DNA from: Paraburkholderia rhynchosiae
GTDB lineage: Bacteria; Pseudomonadota; Gammaproteobacteria; Burkholderiales; Burkholderiaceae
Direction: 5' to 3'
Assembly: GCF_002879865.1 (NCBI RefSeq)
Contig: NZ_PNXY01000016.1
Coordinates: 62,001-126,000 of the forward strand
DNA length: 64,000 bases
Shown: piece after piece, positions 1 to 8,494 of the stretch
Numbering within the stretch: the stretch's first letter is position 1
Layout of the letters: every line of letters starts with the position of its first letter
Notes under the pieces: model-generated
Seen by the model: the letters and a program-made list of their open reading frames with translations, nothing else
The model's database searches: none
What the model was told of the DNA's origin: nothing
Program-made: the position numbers and the translations under genes

Positions 1-1
1 G

Positions 2-883
2 GCAATCGTATTTGCGCGCAGCGGCGCCACGGTAAGAATTTACGATGCCTGCGAGGACATGCTAAAGGGTGCGCTTCCCGCCATTCGTCAGAGTGTAGAA
101 GATCTCGCGTCGTTTGGCCTTGTAGACGAACCTGTGGATGCGATCGTCGCGCGCATCACCGCATGCAGCACCCTCGAGGAAGCCGTCGCGGATGCCGCGC
201 TCGTGCAAGAGAATATCGCCGAGGTCGTTGAAGCAAAGCGTACGTTGTTCGCCGATTTAGATCGACTGGTCGAGCCCGACGCGCTGCTTGCCAGTTCGAC
301 GTCCGGCTTGCCGGCATCGACGTTCACAAAGGAGCTGCATGGTCGCGCTCGCTGCTTCGTTGGGCATCCAGTGAATCCGCCGTCGCTGGTGCCACTTGTA
401 GAGCTGTGCGGTGCACCGTGGACTTCCCCGGAAGCACTAGAGCGTGCTCGCGAATTTTACGAGCAGGCCGGGCAAAAGCCCGTAATTCTCCGGCGAGAAA
501 TCGCGGGATTTTTACTCAACCGTCTGCAAGGAGCCGTGCTCGACGAAGCGCTAAGCCTCTATGAACAGGGCTATACCACCGCAGCAGATCTTGACACCGT
601 GATGCGCGACGGTCTCGCGATGCGCTGGTCGTTCATGGGACCGTTCGAGACCATCGACCTTAACGCGCCGGGCGGCGTGCCTGACTACGCGTCCCGCTAC
701 AGAGACACTTACCGCAACATCGCAGCAACGCGTATGCCGTTTGATTGGGGCGCAGAGACGCTCGACGAACTTGATGCCGAGCGTCGCACCGTGCTTTCGC
801 GTGATCGAATCGAGGAACGCAGTCGCTGGCGAGATCGCCGACTGATGGCGCTGCTTGCGCATCGACGTTCATTAATGGAATAG
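2..883 (+). CDS. 3-hydroxyacyl-CoA dehydrogenase family protein (lambda-crystallin / L-gulonate 3-dehydrogenase type), 5' partial
   Basis: The reading frame is open from base 2, so the start lies upstream of the window; about 293 residues are visible. The Rossmann fold enters at its second strand (SGATVRIYD). It is followed by the conserved ENIAEVVEAK helix, the SSTSGLPAS loop and the GHPVNPPSLVPLVEL motif, whose His-Pro is typical of the catalytic region of NAD-dependent 3-hydroxyacyl-CoA dehydrogenases. The C-terminal part (IAGFLLNRLQ, then GPFETIDLNAPGG) resembles the single-domain lambda-crystallin/L-gulonate dehydrogenase subgroup more than FadB. By family it should oxidise a 3-hydroxy acid or 3-hydroxyacyl-CoA with NAD in the cytoplasm. 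The substrate cannot be read from sequence; carnitine or 3-hydroxybutyryl-CoA dehydrogenase are alternatives. Confidence 0.8.
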   Translation, partial: AIVFARSGATVRIYDACEDMLKGALPAIRQSVEDLASFGLVDEPVDAIVARITACSTLEEAVADAALVQENIAEVVEAKRTLFADLDRLVEPDALLASSTSGLPASTFTKELHGRARCFVGHPVNPPSLVPLVELCGAPWTSPEALERAREFYEQAGQKPVILRREIAGFLLNRLQGAVLDEALSLYEQGYTTAADLDTVMRDGLAMRWSFMGPFETIDLNAPGGVPDYASRYRDTYRNIAATRMPFDWGAETLDELDAERRTVLSRDRIEERSRWRDRRLMALLAHRRSLME

Positions 884-1258
884 CGCTCAAAGCCTGACTT
901 TAATGGGACCGATAGACGATCGGGCCTACCGCTATTAACGGTGTACGAGCGCCGTTAGCCGGACGCAAAGTCCACTACCCGAAAAGACATGCCCGGAAGA
1001 TCGACTTGCTGGATCGGCAGGCCCGTCGCTTCAATCCATTGTGCCGAAGGAAGGTCGCTCTAACCGTCAACGTAGAAATGGCTGAAAAGTCCTAGTGCGT
1101 GCCGAAGACGCTTAGTAACCTGCAATAGACGGAAGAGGCGGCCACTGCCGCAACTGTCATTAACATAGTAAAAAAGCCTGCTGCGCCTGGTCGAACCTTA
1201 GATGAGCACGGTCTTCTCGACACTGCGTTTCAGAAAATTGAACATTTTGGAGATGAGC
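884..1258. other. Intergenic region, no gene seen
   Basis: This 375-base spacer separates the dehydrogenase from the aldehyde dehydrogenase. I see no convincing ORF, RNA gene or strong hairpin in it. It presumably holds the promoter of the aldehyde dehydrogenase gene, but no clear -35/-10 pair or operator stands out. Confidence 0.5.
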
Positions 1259-2779
1259 ATGAATCTTATCGAAGCATCGAATCTGGGCGTTCAAAATCCG
1301 TTCAAGAAACGTTATGGAAACTACATCGGCGGGAAGTGGCAAGAACCGCTTTCCGGTCAATACTTCGAGAACGTGACGCCGATCACTGGTCAGGTTTTCT
1401 GCGAGGTGCCTCGTTCGAACGCGAGTGACATCGAGGCAGCATTGGATGCTGCACACGCGGCAAAGGCTACATGGTCGAAAACGTCGCCGACGGAACGCGC
1501 TGCGATCTTGCTTAAGATCGCCGACCGAATGGAAGAAAATCTGAAGCTGCTGGCAGTAGCGGAAACTGTTGACAAAGGCAAGCCTTTGCGCGAGTCCATT
1601 TCTGGTGATATTCCGCTTGCTATCGACCACTTCCGATATTTTGCCTCTTGCATCCGCACGGAAGAGGGGACAATTTCAGAGATCGATAATTCGACCTATT
1701 CCTATCATTATAAAGAGCCTCTCGGAGTGGTCGGTCAAATTATTCCCTGGAACTTTCCGCTGTTGATGGCGGCGTGGAAGATCGCGCCCGCATTGGCCGC
1801 GGGCAACTGTATCGTTCTGAAGCCGGCGGAGCAGACGCCCGCTTCGATCTTGGTGTTGGTCGAACTAATTCAGGATCTTCTGCCCCCTGGCGTTTTGAAC
1901 GTTGTGAATGGCTTCGGACTTGAGGCCGGGAAGCCGCTGGCTAGCAGTCCGCGAATCGCGAAGATTGCATTTACAGGAGAGACCACGACGGGTCAATTGA
2001 TCATGGGGTATGCAGCGGAAAATTTGATCCCGGTGACTTTGGAGCTGGGCGGAAAGTCGCCGAGTATCTATTTCGACGACGTTGCGGCCAAAGACGATGC
2101 GCTCTTCGAGAAAGCTGTTGAGAGTTTTGCGATGTTCACCTTAAATCAGGGTGAGGCCTGCACCTGTCCGTCGCGGTATCTGGTGCAAGAGTCAGTGTAT
2201 GAACGTTTCATCGAACGCGCGGTCAAGCGTATCAAAGCTATCAAGATCGGTAACCCGCTCGACATGGCCACAATGATCGGTGCGCAAGCATCTAAGGAAC
2301 AGTTCGACAAGATCATGTCGTACATCAAGATTGGCTTCGATGAAGGTGCGACATGTCTCAGCGGGGGGCGGACTTCGGACCTTGCAGGCGAGCTGAAAGG
2401 AGGCTGGTACATTGAGCCGACAATCTTCCGCGGCGAAAACAAAATGCGCATCTTCCAAGAAGAGATTTTCGGTCCGGTTGCCGGTGTAACGACCTTCAAG
2501 ACCGAGGAAGAGGCGTTGCATATTGCGAACGACACGCAATATGGTCTCGCTGCCGCGGTATGGACACGTGATATTTCGGTTGCACACCGTATGAGTAAGG
2601 GCATCCAGGCTGGTCGCGTGTGGAACAACTGCTACCACCTCTATCCTGCTCACTCAGCCTTCGGCGGCTACAAGAAGTCGGGCATTGGACGGGAGACTCA
2701 CAAGATGATGCTAAACCACTACCAAAACATCAAGAACGTAATTGTGAGCCATGATCCGAATCCGACAGGATTTTACTAA
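1259..2779 (+). CDS. NAD-dependent aldehyde dehydrogenase, AldB/ExaC/AcoD type
   Basis: The product has 506 residues, the normal length for the family. The start at 1259 is preferred over an ATG at 1202 because GGAG lies six bases upstream and homology begins with the NPFKKRYGNYIGGKW segment. It has the NAD-binding motif IIPWNFPL, the FTGETTTG loop, the general-base Glu in ELGGKSP (about residue 262) and the nucleophilic Cys in NQGEACTC (about residue 301). The NQGExCTCPSR motif is characteristic of acetaldehyde dehydrogenases of the AldB/AcoD/ExaC branch, so short aliphatic aldehydes are the likely substrates. It stands alone, with no alcohol dehydrogenase or sigma-54 activator next to it; a role downstream of the preceding dehydrogenase is possible but not shown. 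Confidence 0.88.
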   Translation: MNLIEASNLGVQNPFKKRYGNYIGGKWQEPLSGQYFENVTPITGQVFCEVPRSNASDIEAALDAAHAAKATWSKTSPTERAAILLKIADRMEENLKLLAVAETVDKGKPLRESISGDIPLAIDHFRYFASCIRTEEGTISEIDNSTYSYHYKEPLGVVGQIIPWNFPLLMAAWKIAPALAAGNCIVLKPAEQTPASILVLVELIQDLLPPGVLNVVNGFGLEAGKPLASSPRIAKIAFTGETTTGQLIMGYAAENLIPVTLELGGKSPSIYFDDVAAKDDALFEKAVESFAMFTLNQGEACTCPSRYLVQESVYERFIERAVKRIKAIKIGNPLDMATMIGAQASKEQFDKIMSYIKIGFDEGATCLSGGRTSDLAGELKGGWYIEPTIFRGENKMRIFQEEIFGPVAGVTTFKTEEEALHIANDTQYGLAAAVWTRDISVAHRMSKGIQAGRVWNNCYHLYPAHSAFGGYKKSGIGRETHKMMLNHYQNIKNVIVSHDPNPTGFY

Positions 2780-3065
2780 GATCCGCAGGCGGCCCAGAAC
2801 TCTTCTCATGGTTTGGTCAACTCGTTATTGCTTATCGATTGGCGAGTAGAGCATAGAAAGACGGGGTTCCTTCACAATTGGCGAAGCTCGGTTTTTGGGC
2901 AGATCGCTGGCGATGGTCTTCGTCTCATCGCTTGTGAAGGTTAAATGTCGCCTTTTCAGATACACGGTTCAAGGTGGCTCGCCTGCGGAACCGTGTTGGC
3001 TATGCCGCTCTCCGTCTTAGTTTGGGGAGGCGTGTCTCTCGATCACAAATGCGTACGATGTAAGC

Positions 3066-3476
3066 GTGACCAAGGATCCGCTCGCTAACGGATGGCGGGC
3101 CGTTCGGGAGCTTCGTGGACGGTTTGTGGTCCGAATAGGATCTGATATGTCTGCCCACGACCAGACGATTGGCGCAATCGTATCCCCGAGTGAACGCGCA
3201 TTTTTGGTGGAAGCTCTCGACTTGCTGATGCGCGAGCGTGCAAACGCCCTCCGCATCGCCTCGGTTGTCGCCGAAGGGCGGGGCGACCGAGTTCCGGAAG
3301 TCCATGACTTTGGGTTAGATGCCATCTTGCGGCTCCGTCGAAAGGTGGCCGGTCTTTCCTCCGTTGATCCTCCCGTTACTATGCGAGACACACCTCAGTG
3401 GAGCAAGGATGATAAGAATGTTAATGCTGTCGATAATAGATCGATAGGTAGCAGTACGTATCGAATGGAGAAATGA
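3066..3476 (+). CDS. Hypothetical protein, 136 aa
   Basis: A GTG-initiated frame of 136 codons. The central part is helical and charged (SPSERAFLVEALDLLMRERANALRIA), which looks like a real amphipathic helix rather than noise. The C-terminal 30 residues are low-complexity and polar. I recognise no family. An overlapping antisense frame at 3017-3391 is rich in Arg/Ser and less protein-like. It precedes another small hypothetical gene in the same direction. No good ribosome binding site is visible before the GTG, so the start is uncertain. Confidence 0.4.
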   Translation: MTKDPLANGWRAVRELRGRFVVRIGSDMSAHDQTIGAIVSPSERAFLVEALDLLMRERANALRIASVVAEGRGDRVPEVHDFGLDAILRLRRKVAGLSSVDPPVTMRDTPQWSKDDKNVNAVDNRSIGSSTYRMEK

Positions 3477-3553
3477 AGAAGTAGCCTGATTGCGGTATGC
3501 GTTGCATCGGTCAGTGCGGCCGAGCATAGTGGCGCCGCTGTAACCTTCAAAGG

Positions 3554-3802
3554 ATGGGGGAATTCATGGCGATTGTAGGAATGTCGTTGAGAAGTATGGT
3601 TCAGGATTGGCTGGCCCCCGACCCCAAGAGAGGATTTCGAGTTAGCCATTACGGACGATCCAGCAGGGGGCGATATGTGTGCGTCGTCGCAGACAATGGA
3701 AGCGGGTCAAAGGCGATGTTATTTTTTCGACACCAAAACGGAAAATGGTGCATTTTCCCACCCGATCCAGAGAGGCCTGCGATGCGCATCGCTGAAGTTT
3801 AG
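3554..3802 (+). CDS. Small hypothetical protein, 82 aa
   Basis: A short frame with balanced composition and a globular-looking core (FRVSHYGRSSRGRYVCVVADNGSG, FFRHQNGKWCIFPP). It contains several aromatic residues and alternating beta-type patterns. The ATG at 3554 follows AAAGG closely; a second ATG at 3566 follows a GGGGGAA stretch and may be the true start, giving 78 residues. No domain is recognised. A long palindrome lies 45 bases after the stop and could end this transcript. Confidence 0.45.
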   Translation: MGEFMAIVGMSLRSMVQDWLAPDPKRGFRVSHYGRSSRGRYVCVVADNGSGSKAMLFFRHQNGKWCIFPPDPERPAMRIAEV

Positions 3803-3847
3803 TATGCGCGGGACTGACGGTGAAACCAGACGTCAGGCTGAACACTC

Positions 3848-3878
3848 GGAGCATGGTCGGTGCCACCGACCATGCTCC
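3848..3878. terminator. 31-bp perfect palindrome (hairpin), possible terminator
   Basis: GGAGCATGGTCGGTG (3848-3862) is followed after one base by its exact reverse complement CACCGACCATGCTCC (3864-3878). A pyrimidine-rich CTTTCTT stretch lies a few bases downstream. It sits between the small gene ending at 3802 and the EAL gene starting at 4081, so a transcription terminator is the simplest reading. A protein-binding or cruciform site is the alternative. Confidence 0.5.
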
Positions 3879-4080
3879 AGGGACTTTCTTCGTGTGCTGT
3901 GGGTGAACGTCGTTGATGGTGGTCAGTTTTTCCACGTCCTGATTCGTGGTTGCGTGGCCAGTTCGCTGCGATCATCGAACACGTGTCGACCGGGAACCGG
4001 TGAATGCGTGTTCCGCGCCAGGCGTGGCTACGCGGCGTGCAGCGAAAGGTACTGTGGACGTTTAGCATACCGAGGTGACT

Positions 4081-5424
4081 ATGGAGCCGTCCGAAAATCC
4101 TGCTCACGAGCTGAGTAGATCCGCGTCGATCCGGCCTGCCGGGCGGGCGGCCTGTGATAGTAAGGGCGACGCGTGCAAGGAGAGTTTCGATGATCAGCGA
4201 CAGACGGAAGATCGTCCACGTTCTTACCAGTGGTCGATGTTCACTCGAACCGACGCGCAGGCGGAGTCTGCGGGATCGGTCGGGGAGCTCTGCGTCGTCG
4301 CAACGATCATAAATCTGCGCGAGATTGAGCAGGTGTATGGCGAGACGACCGCACTTGCCGTGCGGCATGTTGTATATGAGCGGGCCCGGGCGCTCTCACG
4401 ATCAGGGAGGGCTACCGTTGCAACAACCGGTGCGCATATCGTTTTTATCTTCGACCTGTCCTGGCTGTCCTACAAGGGCAACACACCGGTGGAGTTATGC
4501 GGGCCCATCATCGAGCACCGGGTAGTCAAGGTACTTGGCGCGCACGCCGTACCACTGGGAGACGCGGCCATCATGCCTGTGGTACGCGCGTCAGCGATGC
4601 GCTCCGGGTATCAACCATTTCAAAATTTCATCGATGCGGCAAACCTGGCGACTGCGGGCCATCACTGGTGTGAGCGGTACAGGGCCGATATGGTGGTGGC
4701 TGCTGCCGTCTTCGCGGCACTGGAGGAGAAAAGGCTCGATTTCGATCGGGAACCCGTCTGCGCCGCCGGTGATTCGCAGGATGTGACGTACTACGAGGTA
4801 CTGCTTTGCGAGATAAGGAACGGCCAGCGCATCCGTATCGGTAGTCTCGTGGGGGCCGTTGAGCGCCTGGGAATGGTGAGGCGGCTCGACGAATGGGTGG
4901 TCGGCTCGACGATCGCCGCATTGCGCCGCAATCCTGCGCTTCGACTCGGCTGTAATGTGTCCGGGCATAGCGCCACACTCGATGCGTGGTGGACACCGAT
5001 CGCCTCACAGTTGCATGCAGACCGATGCCTTGCTTCGAGGCTGACGATCGAGATTACGGAAACAGCCGCATTGACTTCGACGACAGAGGCACGGAACTTC
5101 GTCAGGACGTTCCAGGCGCTGGGCTGCCAGATGGCACTGGATGACCTGGGCAAAGGCCACAACAATCTGATCGCCCTGATCGGGCTTGGCGTCGATATCG
5201 TCAAGATCGATCTGCGTTGCCTGAGACAGGAAGGCGGCACCCGAAGTCCCCTGGGTCTGCGTCCGCTTATCCAGTTCGCGAAGACTTACGGGGCGAGCGT
5301 CATCATCGAAGGCATCGAGACTGAGGACGACGCGCAACAGGCGCGGGAGTGCGGGGCGACCTGCCTTCAGGGCTATCTCTATTCAGGTCCCTCCGCACCA
5401 GACATCGCTGCGGAACGTGGATGA
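4081..5424 (+). CDS. EAL-domain protein with degenerate N-terminal GGDEF-like region (candidate c-di-GMP phosphodiesterase)
   Basis: The product has 447 residues. ATG 4081 is preferred over GTG 4075 because GAGG sits five bases upstream. About 50 N-terminal residues look disordered. Residues 65-220 resemble a GGDEF fold (AVRHVVYERARALSRSG) without a GGDEF signature. Residues 235-445 form an EAL domain: EVLLCEI in place of EALLR, the Asn of LGCNVSG, Glu of TIEITE, DD of MALDDLGKG, Lys of IVKID, Glu of EGIET and Gln of LQGYLYS. All metal and water-coordinating positions I can identify are kept, so cleavage of c-di-GMP is plausible. The altered motif is a caution. No membrane segment is seen. 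The stop overlaps the start region of the next LysR gene, suggesting co-transcription. Confidence 0.82.
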   Translation: MEPSENPAHELSRSASIRPAGRAACDSKGDACKESFDDQRQTEDRPRSYQWSMFTRTDAQAESAGSVGELCVVATIINLREIEQVYGETTALAVRHVVYERARALSRSGRATVATTGAHIVFIFDLSWLSYKGNTPVELCGPIIEHRVVKVLGAHAVPLGDAAIMPVVRASAMRSGYQPFQNFIDAANLATAGHHWCERYRADMVVAAAVFAALEEKRLDFDREPVCAAGDSQDVTYYEVLLCEIRNGQRIRIGSLVGAVERLGMVRRLDEWVVGSTIAALRRNPALRLGCNVSGHSATLDAWWTPIASQLHADRCLASRLTIEITETAALTSTTEARNFVRTFQALGCQMALDDLGKGHNNLIALIGLGVDIVKIDLRCLRQEGGTRSPLGLRPLIQFAKTYGASVIIEGIETEDDAQQARECGATCLQGYLYSGPSAPDIAAERG

Positions 5425-5434
5425 AAGGGTTTTC

Positions 5435-6364
5435 ATGAAAGTGGGTGCGATGTTGAACATGGTCGAGCTGGAGACGTTTGCCGCGGTGGTCGAACATCGC
5501 AGTTTCACGCAGGCGGCGGTTGCATTGAACATCTCCTCTGCTGCAGCGACGCGCCGCGTGAAGCGGCTCGAACAGTCGATCGGGGCGCTACTCCTGGTCC
5601 GCGAACCGGCGGTGATGCCGACGAAAGCGGGCGAAGAAGTCTTTCGTCATTTCATGACCGTCCGGCTGCAGGAAGATGACCTGCTGCGGCGTGTCACGCC
5701 GGGGAGGGCGTCGACAACAGCGCTGGCCCTTGCCGTTAACGCCGATTCCGTTGCCACCTGGTTTGAGCCGGTCACGCGTGAGCTGGCGCAACACCATGTG
5801 GCGCTCGAGATCGTCGTGGACGATCAGGACCATACGCTCGAGGCGCTGGCGCGCGGCGACGTCAAGGGCTTTCTGTCCACGCAACCGGAACCGGTTGTCG
5901 ACCGTTTTGTGGCGGAGGCGGTCGGACAGATGCGCTACCAGTGTGTCGCCACGCCCGGATTCGCCCGCGAGCATTTCGCTGGGGGCCTGACCTTGCCGGG
6001 CGTGCTCGAGGCCACCGCCATCCTGTTTGACCGGAAGGACACCCTGCACGATGTGTTTTTCGGGTTGCATTTCGGGGTGACGGTCGGCCGGTACCCCAGA
6101 CACTATTTTCCTTCGCCGGCGGCCTTGCTCAATGCGATCCTGGACGACCTCGGTTACGGGCTGGTCCCCGCCATGCAGGCCGAGCCGCTGATCCGTGGCG
6201 GCAGACTGGTGGCGCTCGCACCCGGGCACGACCTGATGATCGATCTTTACTGGCATCACTGGGCGCAGGAGCCCGAGCCGCTCGCGACGATCAGCGCACT
6301 GGTCATGGCAGCGGCGCGGCGGAGCCTGGTTCAGCCGGTCCCGGGGGGAGAGCGCGCCAGTTGA
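5435..6364 (+). CDS. LysR-family regulator, ArgP/LysG-like
   Basis: The product has 309 residues. The ATG at 5435 is preceded by AAGGG with six bases spacing; a GTG at 5417 and an ATG at 5450 are other options. The N-terminal winged helix (TFAAVVEHRSFTQAAVALNISSAAATRRVKRLEQ) is followed by LLLVREPAVMPTKAGEEVFRH. That wording is close to the ArgP/IciA/LysG subgroup, whose members control amino-acid exporters in response to Arg or Lys. The C-terminal half is a LysR effector domain. It begins 10 bases after the EAL gene stop, so the two are likely one transcript. No LysE-type exporter lies beside it, so its target is unknown. Confidence 0.82.
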   Translation: MKVGAMLNMVELETFAAVVEHRSFTQAAVALNISSAAATRRVKRLEQSIGALLLVREPAVMPTKAGEEVFRHFMTVRLQEDDLLRRVTPGRASTTALALAVNADSVATWFEPVTRELAQHHVALEIVVDDQDHTLEALARGDVKGFLSTQPEPVVDRFVAEAVGQMRYQCVATPGFAREHFAGGLTLPGVLEATAILFDRKDTLHDVFFGLHFGVTVGRYPRHYFPSPAALLNAILDDLGYGLVPAMQAEPLIRGGRLVALAPGHDLMIDLYWHHWAQEPEPLATISALVMAAARRSLVQPVPGGERAS

Positions 6365-6827
6365 CGGAGCATTGCGACGCGCCGACGCGATGCTTGCCGT
6401 CGACGCTTCCGGTCGCGGTTATCACTTGCTCTGCGATGCGAGATTCCGGATCGAGTGGTAATTGGGAGAAAGCTATCGAATCAATGGGTTATGAGGTGCT
6501 CAGCCTTCTCTGTACTTCCTCATTTGATTTTGGACTCCAGGAGAGGACTCGCATTTGTCTTGTAATACCTTGATTTTTTAACGATTTGTTTTCAAAGTCC
6601 CCTTAAAACGTACTTTTTTATGTACTCATTTGCGGTCGCTTGAAATTGTGACGTTTTCTGCGCAAACGCAACACTGGGTCAACGATACAGTGATGGATGT
6701 TTCAGGTTACGGTTCCCCTGCGTCCACACGTGCCGCAGGGAAGTCAGGGGATGTTCAGATTTTTTATGCGTTCATAAAGGGTGAACCATCAGCGACGCAA
6801 CCCGGCGCAGCCGCGTTCCATTGAGTG
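6365..6827. other. AT-richer intergenic region, no gene supported
   Basis: This 463-base stretch contains a noticeably AT-rich island around 6560-6630, unlike the surrounding DNA, including GTAC repeats flanking a T-run at 6610-6625. Two short frames occur in it (6361-6573 and a TTG-started 6630-6824). Neither has a convincing start or recognisable composition. It lies between the LysR gene and the IS30 remnant and may be the edge of an old insertion. Confidence 0.4.
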
Positions 6828-7154
6828 TTATCGGCTTTCGTCCGGCTGGGCGAAGTGATGGTTTGACCAAGGAGGGCGGATTCGACCGGCGGATGCAATA
6901 GTTTGCTGGAATCGTTCGGCGGGCGTCTCGTAGTCCAGTGTCTTTCTTGGACGCTCGTTCAGTCGTCTTGCCACAGCGTTGAGTTTGGCCTGCGAATGCA
7001 CTGACAGATCGGTACCTTTCGGGAAGTACTGCCTCAATAGTCCATTCGTGTTCTCATTCGACCCACGCTGCCAGGGATGTTGCGGGTCGCAGAAGTAGAC
7101 GGCAATGTTGGTGGCGACGGTGAAGCGCTTGTGCCCGGCCATCTCCGTCCCGGA
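6828..7154 (-). pseudogene. IS30-family transposase, C-terminal remnant
   Basis: About 108 residues align with the end of IS30 transposases: GTEMAGHKRFTVATNIAVYFCDP, the HPWQRGSNENTNGLLRQYFPKGTDLS block carrying the catalytic Glu of the DDE triad, and LNERPRKTLDYETPAE. The N-terminal two thirds, with the helix-turn-helix and the first two Asp residues, is absent. The frame upstream of GTEM is unrelated. It is a dead insertion-sequence fragment. Terminal inverted repeats could not be recognised. Confidence 0.85.
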
Positions 7155-7187
7155 GGTTACGACTTTATTTGAAATGGAAAATGCCAT

Positions 7188-7517
7188 CTGTGCCTTGTAT
7201 GACAGCGCTCGCTGACATATTGCACCTGCACGCCGGGAGTTACAGGTTTATTTGCGCGAGCGGGGTGTTCCCGCTGACCCGCGACCGGGCAGTGTTCCGA
7301 AGGGTTTTTCGCGCTCCGGTACAGACTGTCGCCGGGCGCCTGCGAACGGCAGTTCACGACCCCAATTGCGGCACATCGGCAAGTCGGGCATGTCCCGAAG
7401 TACCCCCTCGGCAGGTTGCTTTTCGCAGCAAGCCGGAAAAACGCTCAGTCATTGCCAAAAAGACAAACGCGCATCGGGGCTGCATCTGTGGAGAACCAGA
7501 TCGCAGTATCGCTGATG
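7188..7517. other. Intergenic region between IS30 remnant and amidohydrolase, no gene supported
   Basis: This 330-base stretch has overlapping shadow frames on both strands (for example 7169-7591 plus and 7157-7357 minus). None shows a recognisable motif or plausible start. It marks the junction between insertion-sequence debris and the 3' end of the sugar operon, and is probably mixed remnant DNA. Confidence 0.4.
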
Positions 7518-8414
7518 TCAGAGCCTATACACCCGCTCCGCATTGTCGTGAAATAGCGCGCGCCGCTCGTCGGACGAAAATTCTTGCGTAATTTCCTTGA
7601 ATGCGTTGAAAACCGCGTCATAGCTGCTAAACAGTTTGTCGACCGGGAAATTGCTCGCGAACATACAGCGGTTTGACCCGAACGCTTCAATCGCGTGCAG
7701 GACGAACGGCCGGATGCTATCCACCGTCCATTTCCAGTCACCCATGCCCAGCCCGGATATCTTGCAGAAAACGTTCGGAGCCGATGCGAGCGATTTCATG
7801 CCCTGCTTCCAGCCTTCGATCTCTTCCGGTGTCCGGTCGACTGGCATGCCGGTGTGGTTGAGCACCATCGGCGTATCGGGAAACTCCCGTGCGAGAGATA
7901 AGGCCTCTTCCATCTGGGTGTAGTAGAGCTGCAGGTCGAACGACAGGTCGTAGCGCTTGAGCAAAGCATAGCCTCGACGCCATTGCAGATCGCTCATCAG
8001 ATTTGGGTTAGCGATAAACGTCTTCACCGGATCGCGGTGGAAATTCAGACACTGACGGATGCCCCGCACGTTGGCGAACTGACAGTGTTCCTCGATCACA
8101 GCCTGCGTGTTCGGCGCGGCGAGGTCCGCGAATGCGACGATACCGTGCGGATAACCGTGAACATCGGCGACGCCCTGGAGCCAACGCGTCTCGGCGACAG
8201 GATCGTTGTGGTCATATTCGACCTGCAGGTGGACCGACTTCACGACGTTCTGGTTCCTGATGTCGGCGAGGAAATCGTCGATGAGATAGTCGCGGCGAAT
8301 GGCCGAATAGTCACCGAATACGCGCTCCAGCATCGGCCCCTGCAGCCAGGGATAGTTACCGGTTTTGAGATCGTAGAGATGATGATGCGGGTCGATGATC
8401 GGCAGATTGTCCAT
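7518..8414 (-). CDS. Amidohydrolase family 2 (COG3618-type sugar lactonase candidate)
   Basis: The product has 298 residues, a normal length. It opens with the metal-binding DPHHHLYD motif of the amidohydrolase superfamily. Later come HLQVEYD, GIRQCLNFHRDP, LNHTGMP with a metal-ligand His, and ASNFPVDKL with the terminal Asp. This pattern is the COG3618 branch, which includes L-fucono- and L-rhamnono-lactonases and 2-pyrone-4,6-dicarboxylate lactonase. It is the last gene on the minus strand behind a sugar-type ABC transporter, so hydrolysis of an aldonolactone in the cytoplasm is the best guess. An aldarolactone made by the uronate dehydrogenase at 17966-18787 is another possible substrate. 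The exact substrate is not readable. Confidence 0.78.
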   Translation of the reverse strand: MDNLPIIDPHHHLYDLKTGNYPWLQGPMLERVFGDYSAIRRDYLIDDFLADIRNQNVVKSVHLQVEYDHNDPVAETRWLQGVADVHGYPHGIVAFADLAAPNTQAVIEEHCQFANVRGIRQCLNFHRDPVKTFIANPNLMSDLQWRRGYALLKRYDLSFDLQLYYTQMEEALSLAREFPDTPMVLNHTGMPVDRTPEEIEGWKQGMKSLASAPNVFCKISGLGMGDWKWTVDSIRPFVLHAIEAFGSNRCMFASNFPVDKLFSSYDAVFNAFKEITQEFSSDERRALFHDNAERVYRL

Positions 8415-8494
8415 GATGTCTCCCGTTTAGAGTAAGCCGGAATGCGTTGCCGCTCGCGGCGTACGAACGTCAACGCCACGACCTCACTGAAGTA

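Noticed and set aside
6361..6824. Two short plus-strand frames (6361-6573 and 6630-6824) after the LysR gene
   Set aside because: The first overlaps the LysR stop and has no ribosome site; the second starts with TTG in an AT-rich tract. Neither has recognisable composition or motifs.
7169..7591. 140-codon plus-strand frame upstream of the amidohydrolase end
   Set aside because: It runs antisense into the amidohydrolase gene, is Arg/Ala-rich and has no identifiable domain; treated as a GC-rich shadow.
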